This document shows, in pieces, positions 24,971-32,791 of a stretch of DNA of 64,000 nt (position 1 is the stretch's first letter; every line of letters begins with the position of its first letter). The stretch is from Acuticoccus sp051016205. GTDB lineage: Bacteria; Pseudomonadota; Alphaproteobacteria; Rhizobiales; Amorphaceae. The notes below the pieces were generated by a model. It saw only the letters and a program-made list of their open reading frames with translations. It was not told the DNA's origin and searched no databases. The stretch spans positions 4,154,001 through 4,218,000 of the forward strand of contig CP136534.1 of the NCBI GenBank assembly GCA_051016205.1, read 5' to 3'. Position numbers and translations under genes: made by a program.

Positions 24971-26104
24971 TCAGGCACCGAAGCGGGTGATGGTGCCGGC
25001 GGCGATGGTGTGGACGAGGCGCCAGGGGCCTGTGCAGTCTATGACAACCGCGTCGGCGCGGTGGCCTGGTGCGATGGAGCCGCGATCGCTGAGGCCCATG
25101 GCGTTCGCCGGGTTTTGGGAGATGAGGCGCCAAGCCTCAGCCAGGGGTTTGATGCCGCGCGAGACGAGATGCTCGGCGGCATGAAAAAGGCTCGGATAGT
25201 AGTAGTCGGAAGCAAGCACCGTGCACACGCCATCGCGAATGGCGCTTTCGGCGGCCATCAAACCCTTGTGGCTGGCGCCGCGGATGGCGTTGGGGCCGCC
25301 CATCACCACAGGCTCGCCGTGGGCAATGGCTTCGGCGGCCACCTCGTGAGCCATGGGAAACTCGCAGACCGCCATGCCAAGGGCTCTGTGCTCTGTCCGC
25401 TCACTGACAGTGCGCTCATCGTGGGAGAGCATGACCGCGCCCTGAAGCCGGGCAAGGCGCGCCACCTCCGCCACCTTTGCCGGCACAGCGGGAGCGCAAG
25501 CTGCGACGGTGGACACGCGCGTAAGGTATTCGTCGAGGGTAACGCCGGCGCGGCGGGCCCATTGATCGAGCTTTGCTGTTTGGCCAGTCTCAATGGCCTT
25601 GAGCGTTGCGGTGGTGTGATCATTGAAGGCGATCGCGGGAGTGGGCGTTTCGCCGAGCCAGACAGCGATATCGTCGATGGCCTCGTGGGCAAACGTCTCC
25701 CAGCGCAGTTGCACGCGGTGATCGGCCATCAGACGTGGGCGGGCGCTCGCCAAGTCGGTCATGAAGCGGCGGGCGGCATCAAGGCCACGCGCGCCAGGCT
25801 CCCATGAAACGGTCAGACCATGGAAGGCGGTGGTGATCCCGTTCGACAGAAGCTGCTTGTCGATGGAACCGATGGCGATCGAAAAGGCGATGTCGACGCC
25901 AGGGCGCGGGTGAAGCTCCAACTCGAACGCATCGCCATGAACGTCAACGATCCCTGGCAGGACATGATAGCCGCTGCAATCGATGACCGCTCCATCGGCG
26001 CGCATCTCGGCGAAACGACCGTCCGCCATGTGCACGTCAGCCCGCTCCAGAGTGCCCTGGGGCGTGAGCACGGTTCCGCCAAGGAGACAGATCGGCAACG
26101 TCAT
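24971..26104 (-). CDS. phnM: PhnM-type alpha-D-ribose 1-methylphosphonate 5-triphosphate diphosphatase
   Basis: 377-residue amidohydrolase. The first metal site is LPGIVDVHGDAFE (near 48). RLQGAVMLSHDERT (near 235), VMGGPNAIRGASHKGLMA and VLASDYYYPSLFHA (near 300) align with PhnM of the C-P lyase pathway, which removes pyrophosphate from ribosyl-methylphosphonate triphosphate. No other phn gene is in the window. It is the last gene of a sugar-acid operon, 68 bases after mtnA. Lone PhnM homologues may act on other ribosyl phosphates, so the exact substrate here is uncertain. The start is the ATG at 26104. Confidence 0.82.
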   Translation of the reverse strand: MTLPICLLGGTVLTPQGTLERADVHMADGRFAEMRADGAVIDCSGYHVLPGIVDVHGDAFELELHPRPGVDIAFSIAIGSIDKQLLSNGITTAFHGLTVSWEPGARGLDAARRFMTDLASARPRLMADHRVQLRWETFAHEAIDDIAVWLGETPTPAIAFNDHTTATLKAIETGQTAKLDQWARRAGVTLDEYLTRVSTVAACAPAVPAKVAEVARLARLQGAVMLSHDERTVSERTEHRALGMAVCEFPMAHEVAAEAIAHGEPVVMGGPNAIRGASHKGLMAAESAIRDGVCTVLASDYYYPSLFHAAEHLVSRGIKPLAEAWRLISQNPANAMGLSDRGSIAPGHRADAVVIDCTGPWRLVHTIAAGTITRFGA

Positions 26105-26172
26105 CTCAATGGTGGCGCCGACGCGGGCGGGTGGCGCGTGTCACGAACCCCTCCCCAAAGCCCACGCCGCGC

Positions 26173-27315
26173 TCAGTTCTTGTGGGCAATGTCGGTGAAG
26201 GTGCCTGACAGCGCTGACGGGGCGACGACGCCGCGCTCTGTCACAAGGCCTGTGATGAGGTCGGCGGGAGTGACGTCGAAGGCAGGGTTGGAGGCGGGTG
26301 TCGTCGCAGGTGTGACGCGCACGGTTTCCACGCGTCCGTCCTCCGTGCGGCCCGTTACGTCCGTCACCTCGCTTTGGGCGCGCTCTTCGATGGGGACGGC
26401 ATCGCCGGAGGCAAGGCTGAAATCGATGGTGGGGGACGGGAGGGCCACGTAGAACGGCACGTCATTGTGCTTTGCGGCAAGGGCCTTCAGGTACGTGCCG
26501 ATCTTGTTGCACACGTCACCGTTTGCCGCGGTCCTGTCGGTGCCCACAATGCACAGATCCACCTTGCCGTGCTGCATCAGGTGGCCGCCTGCGTTGTCGG
26601 CGATCAGCGTGTGGGGCACGCCTGCGCGGCCCAGCTCCCACGCGGTCAACGCGGCGCCTTGGTTGCGCGGTCGCGTTTCGTCCACCCACACATGGATGGG
26701 GATGCCTGCGGCGTGGGCCTTGTAGATGGGCGCGGTGGCCGTGCCCCAGCCGACGGTGGCAAGCCAGCCGGCATTGCAGTGGGTCAAGATGTTGATGGTC
26801 TCGCCGGGCTTTGCGGCATTGGCCTTGCGGATCAGTTCAAGCCCGTGCTCGCCGATGGCCGCGTTGATGGCCACATCCTCTTGCGACACGGCGGCGGCCT
26901 CCTCCCACGCGGCCTCGGCACGGCGCTCGGGCGGCAGTGGCGTGAGGTGAGCCATCATGCGCATCAAAGCCCAGCGCAGGTTCACCGCTGTGGGACGCGT
27001 TGCGAGCAGCACGTCATGGGCCTGCTGCAGGGCGCCATCGCTGGGGTCGGCGCTGGCGGCAAGGGCGATGCCGTGGGCGGCCGTCGCACCGATGAGGGGG
27101 GCGCCCCGCACACGCATGACGGCGATGGCCTCGGCAGCATCCTCCATGGTGGAAAGGCGGACGGTCTTGAAGGTGTGGGGCAGAAGCGTCTGGTCGATGA
27201 TCTCCACCGCACCGTCGCCGGTGGGCCAGATGGTGCGAAGGGGCGCCTCGCCGGCAGCACTCGGCTCGCCGTCGAACGGGTCTTTCGCCGCTTTGGCTTG
27301 GGGCTCGTCCATCAT
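26173..27315 (-). CDS. mtnA: S-methyl-5-thioribose-1-phosphate isomerase (or related aldose-1-phosphate isomerase)
   Basis: 380 residues of the eIF2B-related MtnA family. VMRVRGAPLIGATAAHG (near 65), ILTHCNAGWLATVGWGTA with the catalytic Cys (near 175) and IVGTDRTAANGDVCNKIGT with the catalytic Asp (near 255) are intact. The enzyme opens methylthioribose-1-phosphate to the ribulose form in methionine salvage. No mtnK, mtnP, mtnC or mtnD is in the window. Instead the gene starts 12 bases after kdgK in a sugar-acid operon and is followed by phnM, so another 5-modified or plain ribose-1-phosphate is a fair alternative. There are two possible start ATGs, at 27315 and 27312. Confidence 0.88.
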   Translation of the reverse strand: MMDEPQAKAAKDPFDGEPSAAGEAPLRTIWPTGDGAVEIIDQTLLPHTFKTVRLSTMEDAAEAIAVMRVRGAPLIGATAAHGIALAASADPSDGALQQAHDVLLATRPTAVNLRWALMRMMAHLTPLPPERRAEAAWEEAAAVSQEDVAINAAIGEHGLELIRKANAAKPGETINILTHCNAGWLATVGWGTATAPIYKAHAAGIPIHVWVDETRPRNQGAALTAWELGRAGVPHTLIADNAGGHLMQHGKVDLCIVGTDRTAANGDVCNKIGTYLKALAAKHNDVPFYVALPSPTIDFSLASGDAVPIEERAQSEVTDVTGRTEDGRVETVRVTPATTPASNPAFDVTPADLITGLVTERGVVAPSALSGTFTDIAHKN

Positions 27316-27327
27316 CCGTCCCGCTCC

Positions 27328-28251
27328 TTAAGCGTGTGCGCCGTCCTTTGCGGCAAGGGTGGTCTCAACCGCCTCTGCCATTGGGATGGGGGCAATGGCC
27401 CCATAACCGGTGACGGACAAGGCGGCCGCGCAGTTGGCGTAAATCGCCGCCTGATGGGCCGCGTCGCCACGGCAAAGCCGCGCCAGGAAGGCACCGTCAA
27501 AACAGTCCCCCGCACCGCTTGCATCCACAAGGCGCGTCGTCCTGGGCGGAACGTGGTGCACTGCGGCGCCATCGGCAACGAGGGCACCATTCTCACCAAG
27601 GGTGAGGGCGACGATGGAGGGGCCGAGCGCGCGATAGGTCCGCACGATCTCGGCAGGGTCGTCGAGACCTGTAAGGGCACGGGCATCGTCGAGCCCCGGC
27701 AAGGCAATATCCACATGCCGGAGCGTCTCGTGGATCACCGCGCGCGCTCTTGAAACGGGCCACAGACGCGTGCGCAGGTTGGTGTCGTAGGCCACCTTCA
27801 CACTGTTCTCTCTCGCGTGGGCAATGGCCGCGAAACAGGCATCGGCCGCCGTCTCGGAGATCGCCTGGCTGATGGCCGAAAGGTGCAGGATCCGCGCCGA
27901 GGCGATGGTGTGGAGGGGGAGGTCCTGCGGGCGCATCAAGCTCGCCGCCGAACCTTTGCGGCGATAGGAGAAGACGTGCCCGTCAAGCCCATGGCGTACG
28001 AAATAGATGCCTGTGGGTGCATCCTCATCGCGGGTGATGGCGTCGGTCGCAACGCCCTCTTCGGCCCAAAGACGCATCAGACCGTCGCCGAAATCGTCCG
28101 CGCCGATGTGGGCGATCATGGCGCTTTCAACACCCTGGCGGCGCGCGGCAATGGCAACGTTGGAGGTGTCGCCACCGAACCCTTCAAGCCAGCGACCGTC
28201 CTCTTGCTGGTTGAACTCCACCAGAGGCTCGCCGAGACAGACAATCTCCAT
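27328..28251 (-). CDS. kdgK: 2-keto-3-deoxygluconate kinase (PfkB family)
   Basis: 307 residues. The N-terminal MEIVCLGEPLVEF and GGDTSNVAIAARRQG (near 28), where the substrate binds, and the C-terminal DASGAGDCFDGAFLARL (near 240) with the catalytic Asp place it with KDG kinases of the ribokinase family. It phosphorylates 2-keto-3-deoxygluconate or -galactonate to the 6-phosphate that the aldolase encoded 17 bases upstream (dgoA) cleaves. The operon also carries a DgoK-type kinase, so two unrelated kinases for similar ketoacids are present. Confidence 0.88.
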   Translation of the reverse strand: MEIVCLGEPLVEFNQQEDGRWLEGFGGDTSNVAIAARRQGVESAMIAHIGADDFGDGLMRLWAEEGVATDAITRDEDAPTGIYFVRHGLDGHVFSYRRKGSAASLMRPQDLPLHTIASARILHLSAISQAISETAADACFAAIAHARENSVKVAYDTNLRTRLWPVSRARAVIHETLRHVDIALPGLDDARALTGLDDPAEIVRTYRALGPSIVALTLGENGALVADGAAVHHVPPRTTRLVDASGAGDCFDGAFLARLCRGDAAHQAAIYANCAAALSVTGYGAIAPIPMAEAVETTLAAKDGAHA

Positions 28252-28268
28252 AAGCGCGCAAAACCCTC

Positions 28269-28982
28269 TCAGCCGACGGTTTCGTCAGCGGATGCGACCG
28301 CTCGGGGGCCTGCCAGACTTTCGCTCGGCCCGCCTTCGCCCTTTGCCAAGCCCTTGCCACCCGATGCGCGCCTTGCAGCATCGGCAAAACGCTGGGCATC
28401 GGCGGCAACGGCGGCAATCTCTTTGCCGGGCTTATAAAGCGCAGAGCCGATGCCGACGCCGTTGGCGCCGCCCGTCATCCAGTCGCCCAGATTGGCGGCG
28501 TCGACGCCGCCTGTGACGGCAAGGAGCGCATCTTTGGGGACGACGGCGCGAAGGGCCTTGACTACCTTCGGCGACAGGCCGTCGCCGGGAAACAGTTTTA
28601 GCGCATCGGCGCCAGCGTCGAGCGCCCTAAAGGCCTCCGACGGGGTGAAGACGCCTGGGACGGAGATCAGCCCGCAGCGCTTGGTGGCACGCACCACCTC
28701 CTCGTTGAGGTTGGGGGAGACGATGATCCTGCCTCCCGCGTCGGCCACCCTTGCCACCTGCTCGGGATAAAGGACTGTGCCTGCGCCCACCACGGCGTCG
28801 GCCCCGAAATTCTCGGCCTGGATGGCGATGGAGCGGTAGGGGTCGGGTGAGTTCAAGGGCACTTCCATGATGAGGATGCCTGCATCCATGAGGGCCTGAC
28901 CCACGGACTCGGCCTCCTCCGGGGCGATGCCGCGCAGCACCGCGATGACGGGCATCCGCTCAAGCGCGTCCCGAAAGTCCAT
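28269..28982 (-). CDS. dgoA: 2-dehydro-3-deoxy-6-phosphogalactonate aldolase
   Basis: 237 residues, class I aldolase. VIAVLRGI (near 12), LIMEVPLNSPDPYRSI (near 38, catalytic Glu) and ADALKLFPGD (near 125, Schiff-base Lys) are conserved; the NSPDP pattern favours the galactonate enzyme over Eda. It splits the phosphorylated ketodeoxy acid into pyruvate and glyceraldehyde-3-phosphate. A tail of about 35 residues rich in Gly, Ala and Ser follows the normal end. The ATG at 28982 is preceded by AAAGGGAA; an ATG pair at 29000 is upstream of that site and less likely. Confidence 0.88.
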   Translation of the reverse strand: MDFRDALERMPVIAVLRGIAPEEAESVGQALMDAGILIMEVPLNSPDPYRSIAIQAENFGADAVVGAGTVLYPEQVARVADAGGRIIVSPNLNEEVVRATKRCGLISVPGVFTPSEAFRALDAGADALKLFPGDGLSPKVVKALRAVVPKDALLAVTGGVDAANLGDWMTGGANGVGIGSALYKPGKEIAAVAADAQRFADAARRASGGKGLAKGEGGPSESLAGPRAVASADETVG

Positions 28983-29075
28983 GGAGTTCCCTTTCATCAT
29001 CCCGTGATGGTGCCGCCGAAATTGCCCCGCCGGCCGTCCCTGTGGTGCCGCGTCTGCGCCGTGGCGTCAACGGCT

Positions 29076-29981
29076 TCAGCCGCCGGCGCGCTGGCGGGCG
29101 ATGAGGAATTGGCCCCTTGCGGTGCTCTCTTCAGGGGCGCGCTCGGTGGGAATGCCGAAGTGGGCCATCGCCTTCTCGTAGCGCTCCGTGAGGGCCGCGC
29201 CGCCGACAATGATGACGCTGTCGGCGCTCGCGGCAGCGCTCCTCACCTCAGCGCCAATCAAAAGGCCTGAGAGGAAACTTGCCGCCTCATCTGGCGGAAG
29301 GCGGTCGAACAGCCCCTCGCTGCGCACCGAAAAGAGCCTGGCAAGGAGATCTCCTGGAGCCTCCAGGCCTGCCGCAGCGTCAAGGCCGCGGGCAAAGGCA
29401 CCGGGATTGCCGGTGTCCGTCCCCAGTGTTTTCGACAAGATGGTGTGGCCAGAAACGGCGGCATAAACGTCCCCCGTCATGAAGGTGCGAAAGGCTGTGA
29501 TTGCCCCCTCGGCCGCGCGAACCCATTTGGCGTGAGTGCCTGGCAGCACAAGGGTTGCTGTCATCCGCTCCATGAGGTTGAGCGCGCCGAAGACCTGTGT
29601 CTCCTCACCGCGCATGACGTCGGCGAAGGCACCCGCTTCCATACCGACGGCAACGCCTGGAACAATGGCGACGTCCCTTTCCATTTCGGGAACGACGAGG
29701 GCCGCTGACGCAAGGTCGGCGAGGTGGCAGGGGCAGGCAGCGTAGGGCGCTTCGTGCCAGCCCTGGCGGCTCCCCACCATGCCTGACAGGAGGACGGGCG
29801 CCTCCTTTGCCCCGTCATGATCGAGAAAAGGGGCAAGGATGCGCGTCAGTGTGGCCGGGTACGCGCCATCGCCAACGCGCATCATCCCCTCATCGGAGCG
29901 CGTTTGCGCAACGATGGTGCCGTCCCCGTCCATCAGCCAGGCACGCACGTTGGTGGTGCCCCAATCGACCCCGATCAGCAT
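29076..29981 (-). CDS. dgoK: 2-dehydro-3-deoxygalactonokinase
   Basis: 301 residues of the DgoK family. Phosphate-1 motif LIGVDWGTTNVRAWLMD at the N terminus, SGMVGSRQGWHEAPY (near 68) and LPGTHAKWV (near 145) are diagnostic. The enzyme phosphorylates 2-keto-3-deoxygalactonate at position 6. Its start codon overlaps the stop of the dehydratase gene by one base (TGATG), so the two are coupled, and dgoA follows about 90 bases on. Confidence 0.9.
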   Translation of the reverse strand: MLIGVDWGTTNVRAWLMDGDGTIVAQTRSDEGMMRVGDGAYPATLTRILAPFLDHDGAKEAPVLLSGMVGSRQGWHEAPYAACPCHLADLASAALVVPEMERDVAIVPGVAVGMEAGAFADVMRGEETQVFGALNLMERMTATLVLPGTHAKWVRAAEGAITAFRTFMTGDVYAAVSGHTILSKTLGTDTGNPGAFARGLDAAAGLEAPGDLLARLFSVRSEGLFDRLPPDEAASFLSGLLIGAEVRSAAASADSVIIVGGAALTERYEKAMAHFGIPTERAPEESTARGQFLIARQRAGG

Positions 29982-31768
29982 CAGTGGCTGTGGCGTGGCA
30001 CGAACGAGCGGGCGATCTTGCGGTACTTCACGGCAGGCTTCAGCACCATGCCGTTGGACAGCTGATCCACGCAGCCCCGCTGAAGTTCCTGCCAGGGTGT
30101 GTGGCTCTCGGGGTAGGTGTAGCCCCCTTCGGCTTCCAGGGCGGAACGGCGGGCCGCAAGCTCCTCATCGCTGATCTTGATGTCGGCGCGGCCCTTCTTG
30201 ATGTCGATGCGCACCGTGTCGCCGTTCTTAAGGAGCGCGAGGCCACCGCCCGCTGCCGCCTCAGGGGAAGCGTTCAGGATCGACGGCGTGCCCGAGGTGC
30301 CCGACTGACGGCCATCTCCCACGCACGGCAGCTCCATGATGCCTTTGCGGATCAGGTAGTCCGGGGCGCGCATGTTCACCACTTCCGCAGCGCCGGGATA
30401 GCCGATGGGACCCGTACCGCGGATGAAGAGGATGCAGTCCCCATCGATCCCGAGGGATGGATCGTCGATCTTGTGGTGGTAGTCCTCAGGCCCGTCGAAG
30501 ACGATGGCACGGCCCTCGAAGGCTTGGGGGTCGTCGGGGTTTGAAAGGTAGCGGCTGCGGAAGGTCTCATCGATCACCGAGAGCTTCATGACGGCAGAAT
30601 CGAACAGGTTCCCCCGCATGACTTTAAAGCCTGCGGTGGGCTTCAGCGCAGTCTCGACGGTGCGGATCACATCGGTGTCGAGGATTTCCGCATCGCGGCA
30701 ATTTTCGCCCATGGTCTTGCCGTTGACGGTGAGCGCATCCTCGTGAATGCGGTTGTGGCGCATGAGTTCGGCCACCACGGCAGGCACGCCGCCCGCGTGG
30801 TGGTAGTCTTCGCCCAGATACTCCCCCGCCGGCTGAAGGTTGACGAGGAGCGGCACGTCGAGCCCCACCGTCTCCCAATCGTCGATGGACAGATCCACCC
30901 CCATGTGGGCGGCAATGGCGTTGATGTGAATCGGCGCGTTGGACGATCCGCCGATGGCCGAGTTGACGACGATGGCGTTCTCGAAGGCCTCGCGGGTCAG
31001 AACGTCGGACGGGCGCAGATCCTCGCGCACCATGTCGACAATCCTAAGGCCCGTCAGGTAGGCGACCTTGGCGCGCTCCTTGTGGGGGGCGGGAATGGCA
31101 GCGCTCCCAGGCAGGCTCATCCCCAGCGCTTCGGCAAGGGAGTTCATGGTGGTGGCGGTGCCCATGGTGTTGCAGTAGCCGGGCGATGGGGAGGCTGAGG
31201 CCACGAGGTCGATGAAGCCCTCATAGTCGATCTCGCCTGCGGCAAGCTGCTTGCGCGCCTCCCACACGATGGTGCCTGCGCCCGTGCGCCTGCCGCGATA
31301 CCAACCGTTCAGCATCGGCCCGCCGGACAGGGCAATGGCAGGAATGTCCACCGTTGCCGCCGCCATGACGCAGGCCGGCATGGTCTTGTCGCAACCTATG
31401 GTGAGGACGACGCCGTCGAGGGGGTAGCCGTGCAGGACCTCCACGAGGCTGAGATAGGCAAGGTTCCTGTCCACCGACGCTGTGGGGCGTTTGCCGGTCT
31501 CCTGGATGGGGTGGATGGGGAATTCCAATGCGATGCCGCCAGCCTCGCGGATCCCTTCGCGCACGCGCTTGGCAAGCTCCACCAAGGGGCGGTTGCAAGG
31601 CGACAGGTCAGAGCCTGTTTGGGCAATGCCGATGATGGGCTTGCCCGACTGCAGCTCTTCCCGCGATAGACCGAAATTGAGGTAGCGCTCAAGGTACAGC
31701 GCCGTCGCCGAGGGGTCCTCCTTGTCGTCGAACCAGGCCCTGCTGCGCAGCGTGACGTCTTTCTTCAT
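29981..31768 (-). CDS. IlvD/Edd-family sugar-acid dehydratase (arabonate/xylonate/galactonate type)
   Basis: 595 residues. Iron-sulfur cysteines are in GSDLSPCNRPL (near 57), LTIGCDKTMPA (near 125) and SPGYCNTMGTA (near 198), and GSSNAPIHINAI (near 285) is the family's glycine/asparagine-rich loop. By overall pattern it is closer to pentonate and hexonate dehydratases than to dihydroxyacid dehydratase IlvD. It dehydrates an aldonic acid to a 2-keto-3-deoxy acid for the kinases that follow in the operon. GAGGAA precedes the ATG at 31768. It is the first gene of the minus-strand operon, with a palindromic candidate operator 135 bases upstream. Confidence 0.85.
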   Translation of the reverse strand: MKKDVTLRSRAWFDDKEDPSATALYLERYLNFGLSREELQSGKPIIGIAQTGSDLSPCNRPLVELAKRVREGIREAGGIALEFPIHPIQETGKRPTASVDRNLAYLSLVEVLHGYPLDGVVLTIGCDKTMPACVMAAATVDIPAIALSGGPMLNGWYRGRRTGAGTIVWEARKQLAAGEIDYEGFIDLVASASPSPGYCNTMGTATTMNSLAEALGMSLPGSAAIPAPHKERAKVAYLTGLRIVDMVREDLRPSDVLTREAFENAIVVNSAIGGSSNAPIHINAIAAHMGVDLSIDDWETVGLDVPLLVNLQPAGEYLGEDYHHAGGVPAVVAELMRHNRIHEDALTVNGKTMGENCRDAEILDTDVIRTVETALKPTAGFKVMRGNLFDSAVMKLSVIDETFRSRYLSNPDDPQAFEGRAIVFDGPEDYHHKIDDPSLGIDGDCILFIRGTGPIGYPGAAEVVNMRAPDYLIRKGIMELPCVGDGRQSGTSGTPSILNASPEAAAGGGLALLKNGDTVRIDIKKGRADIKISDEELAARRSALEAEGGYTYPESHTPWQELQRGCVDQLSNGMVLKPAVKYRKIARSFVPRHSH

Positions 31769-31904
31769 CGATGGTTCCTCCCGCCTGGCTGGTGTGCCCC
31801 CATTCGGGCCTGTCGGCAAGCTGCGTTTTAGATCCGCTTTAAGGGCGTCAGGGATTGGGCGAGGCTGCTGGCTCCAGTCAGCCATACCTTTTGACAGAAA
31901 TTTA

Positions 31905-31921
31905 TTATTGCAAAACAATAA
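31905..31921. promoter_or_regulatory. Palindromic candidate operator
   Basis: TTATTG-CAAAA-CAATAA, perfect 6-base arms, in the AT-rich gap between the divergent dehydratase and DUF2975 genes. A TTGACA lies at 31891-31896 on the plus strand. It may control one or both directions; no GntR/LacI regulator gene is nearby to pair with it. Confidence 0.45.
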
Positions 31922-31963
31922 CGATTGATGTTTTTGACCGCTAACGAAATCTGCGAGGCCGCT

Positions 31964-32527
31964 ATGCTCCCCTTTCCCAGCCGCCGTTCGTCGGTTCATC
32001 CCTCAAGGCGCGATCGCGGGTTGCGACGCTTCAGCGTGTTCCTTGCGGTGGTGAGCCTTGGGGTCGCCGGCTTGCTGCCTGCCGCCTTGGTGTGGGCAGC
32101 CATCAGCGGCGACGTTGCGGCCCACCTGGCAGGACGGCTTCATGTGGACCCGAGCACGCTTCAACCCTGGCAGTGGGCATTGACGGGCTGCCTGGTCATG
32201 GCGCCGGTGGTGTGCATTGGTGCAGCGTTGGTGGCGGCCAGCCGGTGCTTTTTCGCCTTCGGTTCGGGCCAATATTTTGACGTGGGCGTGGTGACGGCCC
32301 TGCGCGCGTTCGGGGCACGGGTGGCGCTTGCCGCCATCATCGCGCTTGCAACGCCAACGCTCCTGGGCCTCGTGGCCCTCCCCTCCAGCACGGGCAGCCA
32401 CTCTTTGGTGGTCGAGGTGGGCAGCACCCAGCTCCTGGGCCTTTTGTTCGGCGGCATTGTGTGGGCCATCGGCGGGGTGATGGCCCGCGCGGTGGAGATG
32501 GCGGACTACAACGCCCAGATCGTCTGA
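31964..32527 (+). CDS. DUF2975 membrane protein
   Basis: 187 residues with four hydrophobic segments (about 24-44, 72-94, 118-140 and 158-178), including RCFFAFGSGQYFD between the second and third, a DUF2975 hallmark. The family is always a small four-helix membrane protein of unknown role, commonly followed by a Cro/C1-type regulator, as here. GAGG precedes the ATG at 31964; an earlier ATG pair at 31925 is possible. Its stop overlaps the regulator start by one base (TGATG). It separates the two dehydratase genes but runs opposite to them. Confidence 0.78.
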   Translation: MLPFPSRRSSVHPSRRDRGLRRFSVFLAVVSLGVAGLLPAALVWAAISGDVAAHLAGRLHVDPSTLQPWQWALTGCLVMAPVVCIGAALVAASRCFFAFGSGQYFDVGVVTALRAFGARVALAAIIALATPTLLGLVALPSSTGSHSLVVEVGSTQLLGLLFGGIVWAIGGVMARAVEMADYNAQIV

Positions 32528-32757
32528 TGGGGATTGTCGTCCACCTCGACGTGATGCTTGCCCTGCGCAAGGTCAAATCCAAGGACCTTGCCGCGGCGGT
32601 GGGCATCACCGAGGCCAACCTCTCCCTTTTAAAGCGCGGCAAGGTGAAGGGGGTGAGGTTCGAAACGCTGGAGGCCATCTGCCGGCACCTTCGATGCCAG
32701 CCTGGCGACCTCCTCACCTACCAGGCCGACGATCCCACCGACCACCAAGACGACTAA
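32527..32757 (+). CDS. Small Cro/C1-type HTH regulator (YozG-like)
   Basis: 76 residues. After LDVMLALRKVKSKDLAAAVG comes a helix-turn-helix, ITEANLSLLKRGKVKGVRF, and LEAICRHLRCQPGDLLTY, the standard layout of short XRE regulators partnered with DUF2975 proteins. It has no separate sensing domain. Coupling by TGATG means the pair is made together; a membrane partner holding or sensing for the regulator is plausible but not shown. Confidence 0.85.
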   Translation: MGIVVHLDVMLALRKVKSKDLAAAVGITEANLSLLKRGKVKGVRFETLEAICRHLRCQPGDLLTYQADDPTDHQDD

Positions 32758-32791
32758 TGCACCCTACCTAGGCCTGAGAAGACCCAGGGTT

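Noticed and set aside
26374..27753. Open frame of 459 codons opposite mtnA and kdgK
   Set aside because: Antisense shadow of two well-conserved enzymes.
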